A stretch of 64,000 bases of DNA from Diogma glabrata (taxonomy: Eukaryota; Arthropoda; Insecta; Diptera; Cylindrotomidae): contig OY856188.1 of the NCBI GenBank assembly GCA_963693315.1, positions 195,372,322-195,436,321 of the forward strand, written 5' to 3'. Below are positions 1 to 11,312 of this stretch, piece after piece. How positions within the stretch are numbered: the stretch's first letter is position 1; every line of letters starts with the position of its first letter. The notes below the pieces were generated by a model. The model ran no database searches, had not been told where the DNA came from, and was given only the letters and a program-made list of their open reading frames with translations. A program made the translations under genes and the position numbers.

Positions 1-2365
1 TGTTCTAATTCGTAGGATGCCTCGGCAAGTGTTACGCTAACTCTATTTTGTTATTTGTAATCATGCTTAACATGTTCTTGTTCTTGTGTATTGATCCAGT
101 TGTTTTTTTATTCGGTTGGTCGTATCTGCTTGTATTACAATAAGCTCAGGAGTCATGACTGAATAGCATAATTAAGTTCCATTCTGATAATCGATTTGGT
201 AGTTATTATTTGTCAACTTTTACTGTCTGTGTCTGAAACTGTTAAATTTTTAGAACTATTTTGGTTTGTATTTTTTATTATCGGACTGGGTTTGTCTGTT
301 TTCTGAGCCAAGCTTTTAATATGTGACTAGGATTTTATATTTTTCTCGTACATGTCTGTTTTATATTTTCTAAGCAATTTTTTTCAATCCGTTTTCTTAT
401 TGTCATTGGTAGTTAATAGCCTATTGTTTTGTAGCATTTTTTATAGTATTACTTGAGCGAAATATCAAAACCAGCAAGCATATTTAATTATTTTTTGTAT
501 CATGGCTTAAACCCAAAAGAATAATTTGCATCAGCTAAAACTTTTCGATGATGTGAGACCATTTTTTTTTTTAATAAAGAAGTGCTATAGGTTCGTCATC
601 AGAGCTCAATGACTATAACTATTGTCAAAATGTTCATATTCTATGTAAAAAAATTTATAATTTGAACATAAGAACATTAAATCCCTTTTTTTTATAAAAC
701 TATGTTAACCATGAATAAAGTGATTAAGAACTCAATGATTTTGATGATTTAAAGTCATTTTAATTCAAAGTCAACCAAAATATGTTATCAATGATCTAAA
801 GTCTAGAACCGATTTTAACAAGGTTTTTTTGTTATTATTACACAATTAATCCACGTGAGATTCTTCCCTTTTAATGAAAAATAGTTTTTACATAACTATA
901 ATTATGCAAATGTAAGAAGTATTTTGGCGGTCAATAGCGAAGGTTTGACATGTTTTAGTATCTGTTCAGTTTTCTTATTTCCGCAAGTTTTACTAAAAAA
1001 GTAAAAAATACGAGATTTTCAAGAAAACAACATCCAAGGTGAATGAATTAGAAATTTTAATACTAATGTAATAAAGCATTTTGAGTAAATACTTGTTATG
1101 TGTGCTAAGAGGTAATTAGTTGGTTACTAGTTACATGTTTCCACCCACTAAAACATTGTGCTAGTTAAACCATAATAAAATTTCAACCTTTGAAGTGTTG
1201 TCGTGTCACAAATGAAAAACAAAGAATTTTCTAGAATTAAAAACTACCTAGTCTCAACAATAAATAATTCAAAACAAGATTACATTGAAACAGTTTCCTA
1301 CAACTTAGCTATTTATTTCATACATGCAAAGTTATTACTCACACACATATCGAGAACTTAAGTTTTCTTACAACAAACTCCTAAATGAAAGATGAAAATA
1401 AAAGTATGTACATAGTTGTAATAAAAATTTAAGTCAAGAAACTAGAAACTAGAAAATATTTCATATAACAACAAAAGCTAATCACTGTAGTAATATAGTA
1501 ATAAAATATTTTAATAGTTTTTTCATTTGAGTGGAATTTTCTCTTTATGTTGTTGATAATCATTCGAATTTATGTAATCCATATTCACACGCAAGAAATA
1601 TATTTGTTTGTTTAAACTTGAGGTGAATCCAATTATGAAAATTATACGTTGACACAAAAAATTGAAGAAAATTATTCAAAATTCTAGGAAAATTTAATTA
1701 ATTTTCATGCAACAATAATAATTGTCATTATTTATTATTTTCTTACTGAAGTATATATTTCAGTTACTAATTTAATTAAAACGTATTTGTTGTTGTTTAT
1801 TGTGCAACACAGAAATTCCAAACTTGTGCGTATGAACTTTTTTTCCATTGATTCAAACTTTTAAATGAAGAAAAATGGTGTATTGTTGATAAAATGTTGA
1901 TTATCTGATTTATGTATGATCCATTTAATACTTTTATATAAAAGCTAAATATATGTTTAGCATAATACACGGTATACCTATAATATTAATCACTTTTGTT
2001 TGATATCAACAATTTCATGATGATTCATTCTTTGATCTTCAAATTTTTTGAGCAAAGAAAACCAATAAAAGAAAAATCATCAAAACAATTTTTATATCTT
2101 AAGTCTTTCAATGATGGTTACACTTGACAAACGGATAAAGATACAATTACATAGCAAAAAATGTCAATTTACTAGAATTATGTTTTTTTATGTTTTGCAA
2201 AAGAAATTTTTGAAACTGTGTATTAAATTTTTCTATGAATACAATGTGGAACATGAGAGGTTAAACCAAGTAAAATATTCAATAAAATCACGCTAAAAAG
2301 TAGTTATATAAATTTATAAAACGGATGGGTGAATTCTGTTCTTATTCATTTAGTACATTTGCGTT
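1..2365. other. AT-rich unassigned DNA
   Basis: I see no coding region, RNA gene or recognisable repeat here. The only open frame near its end (2111-2296, 61 codons) has no family resemblance and is compositionally like the surrounding AT-rich DNA, so it is treated as chance. Confidence 0.5.
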
Positions 2366-2640
2366 CTAAGGTGTTGGAAGCCCATTTATTCGAACAAGTA
2401 ACAGTACATCATCATCAAGGCATATTCTATAACTAAGATTAAGAGTGCTACCGTTGACTGAATAGAGTTCATCAGCCAGTACTCCTAAGATATCACCTTG
2501 ACTATAGTGAAATATCATTGCAATTTCCAGTGATATATAATAGCTCACATTATCTCACGTTCCAATAGCAGGAACTGGAATACGTGGGGTTGTCACAACC
2601 GTTGATCAAAAATCCCACCATGCGTACTTGAAACAATCCT
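2366..2640 (-). repeat. Interspersed repeat family X, 5' half
   Basis: Read on the minus strand, this stretch aligns by eye with 19790-20015 on the plus strand. Shared blocks include GTGTGACAA/GTTGTGACAA, CCTGCTATTG, GGTGATATCTTAGG, ATTCAGTCAACGGTAGCA and CTTGATGATGA. A 60-codon frame (2366-2548) is open through it, and part of the same reading (around ELYSVNGSTLNLS) is retained in the 19.9-kb copy, so the family may derive from a coding element. The product is not recognised. Confidence 0.6.
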
Positions 2641-2740
2641 TAAGATGTAGTTTAGCTGTATTATGATTTAATTTTTACTGCGCTGCATCGAATTCATCTT
2701 TTGTGGGCTCACGAACAGGGTGTTCTCGTCTCGAACTCTC

Positions 2741-4000
2741 AAATAATTATATTTTTGTGTTTTTAGGGGTTTGGGGTGGGGAAGGGTGAAAAAAAACTTT
2801 TTTAACTCAAGCGAGTGGAGTGTCATTTGAAAGAGCACCAAATTTTAGAAACTTTGCAATTTTTTTTAGAATTTTGTGGTACACATTTTTTGAGTTATTC
2901 TAAAAAATGTGCAAATTCCAAACCGTTCCCCCCCTACGTTTCGACACTGATTGACAGAAAAAATTGAAAAAGTTCATAGAGACAGGAAATTTGCTATATT
3001 TTGAACGAAAATTATAGCGAACTAACAAATAATTATATTTCTGTGTGTTTAGGGGATGGGTGTAAGGAGGGTAAAGAAAACTTTTTTTGACCCAAGCGAG
3101 TGGGGTATCATTTGAAAGAGCACCGAATTTTCAAAACATTGCAATTTTTTTAGAATTTTGCGGTTCACAGTTTCGGAGTTATTCTAAAAAATGTGCAAAT
3201 TCCAGACCGTTCCCCCCCCTACGTTCCGACACTGATAGACAGAAAAAATTAAAAAAATTCATAGAGATAGGAAGTTTGCTATATTTTGAACGAAAATTAT
3301 AGCGAACTCTCAAATAATTATATTTCTGTGTGTTTAGGGGATGGGTGTGAAGAGGGCACCAAATTTCCAAAACATTGCAATTTTTTTTAGAATTTTCCGG
3401 TACAAAGTTTTTGAGTTATTCTAAAAAATGTGCAAATTCCAGACCGTTCCCCCCCCTACGTTCCGACACTGATTGACAGAAAAAATTGAAAAAATTCATA
3501 GAGATAGGAAGTTTGCTATATTTTGAACGAAAATTATAACGAACTCTCAAATAATTATATTTCTGTGTGTTTAGGGGATGGGTGTAAGGGGGTAAAAAAA
3601 ACTTTTTTGCCTTAAGCGAGTGGGGTTTCATTTGAAAGAGCACCAAATTTCCAAAACATTGCAATTTTTTTAGAATTTTGCGGTACACAGTTTCGGAGTT
3701 ATTCTAAAAAATGTGCAAATTCCAGACCGTTCCCCCCCTACGTTCCGACACTGATAGACAGAAAAAATTAAAAAAATTCATGGAGACAGGAAGTTTGTTA
3801 TATTTTGAACGAAAATTATAGCGAACTCTTAAATAATTATATTTCTGTGTGTTTAGGGGATGGGTGTGAAGAGGGCAAAAAAGACTTTTTTGGAACCAAG
3901 CGAGTGGGGTGTCATTTGAAAGACCACTTAATTTAAGAAACATTGAAACATTTTTTAAAATTCTGCGATGCACAGTTTTTTAGTTATCGATGAAATAAAG
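2741..4000. repeat. Five-unit tandem array, unit about 285 bp
   Basis: The landmark AAATAATTAT recurs at 2741, 3027, 3312, 3549 and 3831, giving spacings of 286, 285, 237 and 282. The short third unit has lost about 48 bp between the GGATGGGTG block and the ACCAAATTTCC block. Each unit carries TTAGGGGATGGGTG, CAAGCGAGTGGGGT, a run of seven or eight C before CTACGTTCCGACACTGAT, and TTTTGAACGAAAATTATA. The last unit decays after about 3970. Minus-strand frames of 60-90 codons in the units translate to near-identical peptides only because the DNA is repeated. Confidence 0.9.
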
Positions 4001-4710
4001 TGCTATTTTAAGTGTATGTAATATGTATACCTTCCTATATTTCGACGCTGATTTATAGAACAAATATTCCCAATTTAGACCATTAAAATACTGGTTAAAT
4101 CTTTCTTTATCAAACATAAACAGCTATGGATAAGATTTAACCTCAAGTAACATTTTTGATCAATGTAGATGTGATTGACATTTACTATTGACGTTTACGA
4201 TTAAACATTTATTCTGTTATGCGTCCGTAGTCTGGCGATATAAAGACTTTACAACATAACTTTATGTCATTTATTTTTGATATTGTGTTCTTTTACATTC
4301 ACGGAACCCTTGGCGAGCGAATTTTATTCGCACTTGTCCGACTTTTTAATTTTAGAATGATACACGATTGTACGGATATGCGCGGACTTCACCAAGGAAG
4401 GATCTCTAATATGAAACTCTAATTTAGCAGACCATGTGGTCTAAATATAATTCAAAAAAAGATTCAAAGAATTCAGTAATAGTAAAATAAACAAAAACTT
4501 AGCTTATTATAGTTGATTGTTGACTTCATTGTTGCAAGCGACCTTCGTCCTTGTATGTCACTTGTTGAATTCCCCAATGTTTTATTTTATGTTTCCCAAA
4601 ATTGTCTAGATCATTGGATTGGTCGAAATTGTTTTCATTATTTTCATAATTGTATTCAACTTTTGAATTATGTTTATGACTATTTGAAATGGATTAAAAT
4701 TAAATGATGT
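4001..4710. other. Unassigned DNA 3' of the IMMP1L-like exon
   Basis: This could be intron or downstream sequence of the minus-strand IMMP1L-like exon. I looked for the next expected protein block (the GHVW..GDN region of inner membrane proteases) on the minus strand and did not find it. Confidence 0.4.
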
Positions 4711-4863
4711 TCGAACTATAATTTTATCACCCGGTAAACCGACAACTCTTTTGCGTATATGCACTATTGGATTTGATGGTAATTTTGCTATTATTATATC
4801 ACCACGTTCCATACAATTTAATCGAACAGAAAATCGTTTAGTTTCCATTTCAATTACGTTTTC
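4711..4863 (-). CDS. Partial exon, mitochondrial inner membrane protease subunit 1-like
   Basis: The minus strand encodes about 50 residues resembling the middle of IMMP1L/IMP1, a type I signal-peptidase-family serine protease that trims proteins in the mitochondrial intermembrane space. Seen here: an RGDIIIAK segment, then KRVVGLPGDKI, which fits the signal peptidase signature KRxxGxPGD and contains the lysine of the family's Ser/Lys catalytic dyad. The Ser-containing block (GPSM) should lie on an upstream exon and the GHVW..GDN block downstream; neither is found in the window. A poly-T run in the sense strand directly upstream could be the polypyrimidine tract of an acceptor, but no clean AG follows it, so exon ends are approximate. 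The apparent Met is internal, not a start. It could also be a retained fragment of a dead copy. Confidence 0.6.
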
Positions 4864-7221
4864 AAAAAAAAAAAAAAATTACATTACATAATTAGAGGGT
4901 ATTCACAATCATCTTTTTTTGATTAAAACACAGTAAGAAAACTGGTTAGAAATATTGTGTTTTGTTTTTAATTGTTACTTGTCCAAAAAATGAAAGAAGA
5001 GATCCAAATGCAACAATTGTTTTGTTTCAGTTGTTCTCATTAAAAGAAGGGAAATAACGAAAGTGAAAATTGTTCGTAAATAAAAAAAATGCAAATATGG
5101 AACAATAAACTGATATGACCTCGAAACATCAGATGAAAACAAAAAAACATATCATGTCGTGTCAATAAATGTTAATAGAAATGTTTAATGTAAAAATGCA
5201 ATTATTTAGAGTTTTCATATTCGCATCTCTTTGTTTGCTTCAATGGATTAAAACAAGAAAATGATAATGTTATCTAGGTATGGATAGTGAATATATATAA
5301 CAATATTGATTTCGGAAAATCATATTGTTGGAGGAGCGATTAATAGATTCTTTGTAGGGATCTGATCATGGTATGGATCTATTCAATTACGACAATGTAC
5401 AATGTAATACCTTGAAGAGAATCCATTCTTTGTTGTCATTGATTGATTGTAACTGTTAATGAAAAATGCCAATTAGTCATATAATAAGTAAGATAATGGA
5501 AAAGTGTGGTGATTGAACAGGAATTTAGCTTTTACTGTTAGTAGGCCGTAACCGTTAACTACCAAAGTCTATATTCCAATCAATCCACCGGTACGGAACC
5601 TGAATTTGCTCCGGAGTTGATGTAGATCTTCTTATAAATGCTACCTGTTAGATATCACGTTAAATTATAGGCATAACAGTTTGGCCCGTAAATTAAATAG
5701 TTTTGGCTTATAAAGTAGTTGCATCAAGGCTATACCGAGTAGTTGTGGGCTATGAGAAAAGAGTTTAGTAAACCAGAACAAAATATATCGTCAGTTATGG
5801 TTCGTGATATTATAACAAACATTGGTCGTAAAGCTGTTGCACATTTCCACAAAATAGATTCATATGAATAAAACAATTAGTTAAATTAGTGGGTGAAGAG
5901 TGCTGACAGACAGATATTAAATAAAAATATGGATAATAACTCTTCCCTTCTGCAACTGACGTACATTTCATTTAAGTTAAGTTGTTTTTCTTACACTTTT
6001 TTACAATTTATTCCTTAGTACCATTTAGTTATTTTGTGTTTGTAGTTACGGAGTATTCCCTGGTAAGTCCACGATATTAGTTTAGCGCTAAAGAAAAATC
6101 AATAAGTCCACTAGCTTCATTATTGGCAACTCCATTTTAGATTTGTTTCTGCAAATTTTTTAAAATTGTGTTTACTTCTTACTTAATTTTTATTTCCTTC
6201 TCCTTAAGTCTAGGTTCATATCGTTTTGTCTAGTTATTTATTCTTTGAAAAAAAAAATTAAAAACTATTTTTCGCACGTTTTTGTTGTGGAAATTGGCTC
6301 AAAAGCTTTATATTTGCTGATGTAACAAATATTGTATTTAGTGTTACACAACACATTTTATTAAAATTATTATTTCCTAGCCGCATTGGGAACTTTAAAG
6401 CGTAAATAGACCAATAGTAAATGTAAATAATCACAAAAATAATCTTAATTGTTAATTTAAATTTATTATCTAATATTTACGATAAATTATTTCTGTAAAT
6501 GTTAAATCTATTCATCTATCTCCATGGCTGGTTAATTTAGCGATTAAGAAATATAAGCAAAGAAAACAAAAGAAAGAAAAGTAAAGATGAAGAAGAAGTT
6601 AAATAAACAATTATTAATTTCGGTAATCAAATGTATTATTTATTGCAATTTGCAGTAGAAATATAAGTTTGTGTAAAGATGTTGTTATATTTTGTTCTAA
6701 CGAGGAATTGTGTAAACATTGATTATTATTTATTATTATTTGTTTTCCATTGTTTTTAGTAAGTGTAGGTTCATGGAATTACGGAGGAGTTTGGTTTTTA
6801 GAAAAACTTGAAACCTTGTTTGTTAGTGATTAACGGATTCTATTTAAATTCTAAAAAAATTCGATTCTATCAAGTAACGTCATGAATTTGAAGCACGATT
6901 CAATGCATCAATTTGAGTTTTGACCTACGAAATATACATACATGGATACAGAGACAATTTAGGATCAAATAAGCATCGTCCAGACCAGAGGTAACATAAA
7001 TAAAATTCAGCTGTGATAGATAGTTTCACAACGTAGGTCAAGCCCAAAATTAAACATGCATCTAAAACTGCAGAAATTTAAACGTTTAACTAGGGAAGCA
7101 TATTTTGAGTAACGTTTGCATGATTTTTAGTCAACTTTTTGCAATAACTTTTGTTATGTAACAAATAAGTTTTACTTGAGTCGTTTATTTTAAAAGTGGG
7201 GTAAGCCAATTTCACAAAAAA
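4864..7221. other. AT-rich unassigned DNA
   Basis: No coding similarity, tandem array or long inverted repeat was recognised. It may be intronic or upstream DNA of the IMMP1L-like exon on the minus strand. Confidence 0.4.
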
Positions 7222-7554
7222 TGAAGTGGGTAATCTTTACAGGCGGTTGAAGTAAAACTTCTTTGGCTACTGTGGCAGGTATTACTAAAAAGATTAAATA
7301 TAAAATAAATATGTCATATTGAAATTTAGAGTAATATTTATTGATAATATAATTTACAACATGTGTATCAAAAAACTATATTTACATAATGTATTACAAA
7401 GTCTTACAAAGTATTACAAATTAAATATAACGATATAACGAATACATGTCCATTTAATTCAACAACAAGATTTGGTACAATAATTGATCCGGTTATTCAA
7501 GAAATTTGGCAAATTTGTAAAGTTTATGTTTCTCACTTTAGTTATCATAAACCT

Positions 7555-7815
7555 CTAATTACTTCGGTCTGAAAGACCTAAATATTACATTCATGAGCCA
7601 AAAGTGAAATTCTTACCCCAACTTTTTTTGGCATTTCTCGACGTTTTAGGACCTACTGATTCTAAAAAAGCAAAAAAAAAATGTATGTCTGTCTGCCGTT
7701 CGTCCGGCCGGCCGTCATTACCTAAGCTGTAGGGAAAACCGCTGGAGAGATTTCAAAACATTTTTTTTAAAAATAGGTATACTCAAGGGACAGGTCCGAA
7801 AGGACGCTCCCGAAC
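7555..7815 (+). repeat. Dispersed repeat, inverted partner at 44100-44345
   Basis: Blocks TTCGGTCTGAAAGACCTAA, ATTACATTCATGAGCC, CGTTTTAGGACCTACTGATTC, GGCCGGCCGT, CCGCTGGAGAGATTTC and TCAAGGGACAGGTCCGAAAG reappear in reverse order and complement at 44100-44345. This is one interspersed repeat in two copies. Confidence 0.8.
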
Positions 7816-8359
7816 ACATGTAAGTTTAAAATTTCAATAACTTCTAATCTTGGCTGTCAATCTTATTAATACTTGATATATAAGGTTTAAGTACTGTTTC
7901 CGATATTTCTGCGTACCCACATTGGATTTGTCACTTCCAGTTAAAAAGTTTTTTTAAAATTTTTTTAAAGGGTTTATCCCTACTATAGTCTACAGTTACA
8001 AATCGATTTTCATAAAACGTTGATGTAAGTTAAATCAAAAGATTTAAAAACGATTTTATAAGCTTTTGGGTACATTGTACAAAGGGTTGGCGGGTATGGG
8101 AGTCTCCGTTTTTTTTAAAGATCTGTAACATTTGTACTTGATAATCGAATTGAATGGATATTGGAAGGACAAAAAACTGATTAGTTTCTGGGCGATATTG
8201 GAATAAGTCTTGAGGAGCGGGCCTCTGGAGGATCTGTTTATTTGAAACTTCACTTATGCATCAGTTTCCGATAATGGATTTTGACGAAACTTGGTATATA
8301 TGCTAATATATTTCAGCATGATTTGTAAAAGTTTTGCATTTTTGAAAGCATTTATTTCC

Positions 8360-8940
8360 AAATTTACAAGCTAATTACACTAATCATGCATGGCTACGTA
8401 AGCGAGCTATTTGGGCCGCAAAAACTATAGATGTCGACGCATTCAATTTTAAAATACAACAGTTATTGCCTGGCATTGAAATATTGTTCAAACCGATTGA
8501 CTCTGTTGTCAATGCTGAGGAATGTTCGTTCATCTATCCTGTTGAACTCTTGAATTCATTAGATTTAACTAGAATGCCACCACATAATTTTCGAGTGAAG
8601 ATTGGTTCACCAATTATTTTGCTAAGAAATGTCAATACCATTTTAAACGGCAAGTTTCAAGGTGAAATTGTTATTTTAATTGTAATTTTGGAAATGAGCC
8701 CTTTAGACTCGCGTATCCTATTTAAACGTTTATAATTTCCAATTCGATTGGTATTTGTAATGACTATTAATAAGTATAACAAAGTCAAACAATGTGAATT
8801 TGTGAGCTGGATCCAGAAACCCCGTACTTTTCGTATAGTCAATTATATGTTGCGTGTTTGAAGGTTCAAAAACCTTCAAGTTTGTTCGTGTATTCCCCTC
8901 AGGGACTACCAAAAAATATTAATCAGCATATCGCATCAAA
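8360..8940 (+). pseudogene. Helitron helicase C-terminal fragment (decayed)
   Basis: The translation resembles the C-terminal Pif1-like helicase region of animal Helitron RepHel proteins, which unwinds DNA during rolling-circle transposition. Seen: an RAIWAAKTIDVD-like stretch (about 8400), LLPGIEI, then YPVELLNSLDLTRMPPHNF and VKIGSPIILLRNV (8466-8640). After a frameshift and small deletion come LFKRL.FPIRL.F.MTINK (about 8715-8775) and a broken ...KPSSLFVYSPQG-like end (to about 8930). The canonical AQGQS that follows TINK and the CSR motif are corrupted. The N-terminal Rep nuclease is absent. A 3' Helitron terminus follows at 9158 in the same orientation, which supports a 5'-truncated, dead Helitron. 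Confidence 0.85.
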
Positions 8941-9123
8941 ATAAAATAAAAAAATTGTATTCCTGTTTAATAATAAATGTATATAATAATAAATAATAGT
9001 TTCGTTTAATATCCAAATAAAATTCCAACCAAACTATGCAGCCACTATTATTAATCTGAATGAATTGGAGGTAGAATTTCGATTAGGATTGACAATCGCT
9101 GCTCAAAAGTTATCTACAAATAA

Positions 9124-9158
9124 ATTGTAGGTGGTACGAAGTTCACCGGGTCTGCTAG
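9124..9158 (+). mobile_element. Helitron 3' terminus (hairpin plus CTAG)
   Basis: AGGTGGTACGAAGTTCACC can form a GGTG/CACC stem. It is followed by GGGTCTGCTAG, with CTAG at 9155-9158 and then a T, matching the CTRR end and A/T insertion site of Helitrons. It lies about 220 bp downstream of the helicase remnant on the same strand. The matching 5' TC end was not identified. Confidence 0.75.
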
Positions 9159-9243
9159 TATATGTATAATCTTTTTAGTAATACCTGCCACAGTAGCCAA
9201 AAAGGTTTAACTTCAACCGCGTGTAAAGATTACGCACTTCAGT

Positions 9244-10389
9244 TTTTTATTGTTCGAATGAAAAATAAGAAGAAATAGAATAACGAAAAAAAAACGCAAA
9301 TCAATAATTAAAAATAACGAAACTAGTAACTAAAATCGCTTAACACAACTCATATAATATTTAACACGAGACTGAATAAAAAAATATAATAGTATTAACA
9401 AATGATAAACTAAAATTTCATTCCAAAAAATAATGACCCATAGTTTTATTTTTGAAGTGAAAACTTCTTTAGGCGCACCACACACAGATTTTTCCGTAGG
9501 TAGTAAGTTAGTCTGATCCGTCATGCTTTAAAGTGAATTACTAAAAATAATAATAAATAATAATCTATCTTGTGGATATCGTCCTCGACTGATGTGCAAT
9601 AGGTTCCAAGTTCAATCCCTGGTGTAGTACATATTTTCTTTTAATTTTTATTAAATACCATTAAAATTTTTTTTTATTTATTATTCATAAAAATAATAAA
9701 AATTTCTTTATACGAATTTTAAAAAATTGATCTATAACGCAGTTTTTTAAAGTTATATTGCTACTGTCTTTTGCAATTTGCATTTGAGTCGTCATGCTAA
9801 ATAAATATTGAATATATAAAAAATTGAAGTATGTATGGCTGTTTATCCTTTATGCATTAATACATTAATCATCATGAAAATTTATGAAGTTGTTGTGTAC
9901 GCTTAATTTTTGGTTTTTATTTAACTATCGTTTTAAACGGTAGTTTGCTTTGATGAATGTTTTTTGTTGAACATAAGTTTTAGAAATTAAAAATAACGTA
10001 AAAAAGATAGTATAACCTGAAAGCTGAAACAATTACATTTGTATATCAAAATTATATGTATTGGAAATTTATCATCTTCACTAAATATGTTGTCGGTTTG
10101 GAATTGTATGTAATACATGTTTCTAAATTTAAGTGAAGACTTAATACTTTAACTTGATACTTGATAAAATCGATTATATCGATTTAAAGCACACAAAATT
10201 ACGAGACAGAAATCGCATAAATTCTATACAAAGAAGCATAGCTTATGTATGATTAAACATGGATGGCAATCATGATATATAAAATAATTAAAAATGGTGG
10301 CACTTAGCCGATAGTGATTCGCAAACCGCAACAATGCGCATTAATACCAATACATTTGCTTAGCTTTCCGCAGAAAGATTTGTAAAATT
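9244..10389. other. AT-rich unassigned DNA
   Basis: No gene recognised. A possible tRNA-like B box (AGTTCAATCCCTGG, about 9609-9622) lies in a stretch of higher complexity (9570-9630), but no convincing A box or cloverleaf accompanies it. Confidence 0.35.
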
Positions 10390-10399
10390 TAAACTTGTT

Positions 10400-10460
10400 G
10401 ATCTATGGGTGTGACAACCACGCGTACTTTAGCCCCTGCTATTGGCATATGAGTGCTATT
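10400..10460 (+). repeat. Interspersed repeat family X, short 5' piece
   Basis: GATCTATGGGTGTGACAACC and CCCCTGCTATTGGCATA match the beginning of the family X copy at 19790 on the same strand. Confidence 0.55.
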
Positions 10461-10860
10461 TTGACAATTATTTGGTTTACATTGTGAGGTTGGTGTGTGT
10501 AGTTAGCGGTTTATCGTTCTGACTTGTTTCTCATTTATTCTACTAATACGATCCAAATACTACTAATACGATATCAATTAATTGCGATTGCCAAAGAAGC
10601 TTTCACTTCTGCCGTGCGGTCTTAAGCACACTCTCTGTATTTTTTTATTATTGTTTGATGCAATTTTGTGAATGTTTGTGATTTAGATTTAAAAATAGAT
10701 TGTAGTATAATAGAGATGAATATATGTATGTGGTTTCATTATAATTTATTTTACAGAACGTCGTTTCCGTTTGAAAACGTTTCTTCCGTTCGAAAAAATT
10801 TTATTTTGGGTTACTTGACATAGCGCCTAAGGAAGTTTTACTTCAAAAAATAGGTGATGG

Positions 10861-11018
10861 TAACACAAACCACAATTCTTATAATTCTTTTTATTTATAA
10901 ACAATTTAAGCTTGGTATCATAGACTAAAGTCTAGTCTAGTATGCAAGACTAAAATTGTTTATAAATTATAGAATAAATAAAAGAATTATAAGAATTGTG
11001 ATTAGTTGTACCATTAAA
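10861..11018. mobile_element. Small hairpin MITE
   Basis: CACAATTCTTATAATTCTTT (10871-10890) returns as its complement at 10979-11000, and the inner TTTATAAACAATTT returns as AAATTGTTTATAAA. Almost the whole 158 bp folds into one long hairpin around a small loop containing AGTCTAGTCTAG. There is no coding capacity, which is typical of a palindromic MITE. Transcripts would be long hairpin RNAs. Confidence 0.75.
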
Positions 11019-11211
11019 TAATTTTTTCTATGATAACAAATGAAAAGTCTATTCCACTAGTGTGAAAAGAATAGACTACAATTTGTTAGTTGCTATGGTT
11101 TTTCATATAATTTTGCAATGTATTTCAAACAACGCAACCATGAAAAAATAGAATATGAATTTTGAATGTTTTGTTGTCGATTTTTAACTTTATAATTTAA
11201 AGTAAATATCG

Positions 11212-11312
<101 letters not shown>

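Larger units (their letters stand above)
7222..9243. mobile_element. TIR element with a Helitron fragment inside
   Basis: About 75 bp at 7222-7297 (GAAGTGGGTAATCTTTACAG through GGCAGGTATTACTAAAAAGA) returns inverted at 9168-9243. The two arms share GGCTACTGTGGCAGGTATT without change. The roughly 2-kb interior holds a piece shared with 44100-44345 and a Helitron helicase tail, so the interior is probably a later insertion into a short TIR element. The exact target duplication could not be fixed. Confidence 0.65.

Noticed and set aside
3179..3973. Three similar minus-strand peptides ending SERRGG..EFAHF
   Set aside because: They arise from the 285-bp tandem repeat; similarity follows the DNA, and the frames break in other units.
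9590..9630. tRNA gene suggested by AGTTCAATCCCTGG
   Set aside because: A B box alone; no A box at the right distance and no cloverleaf could be drawn.
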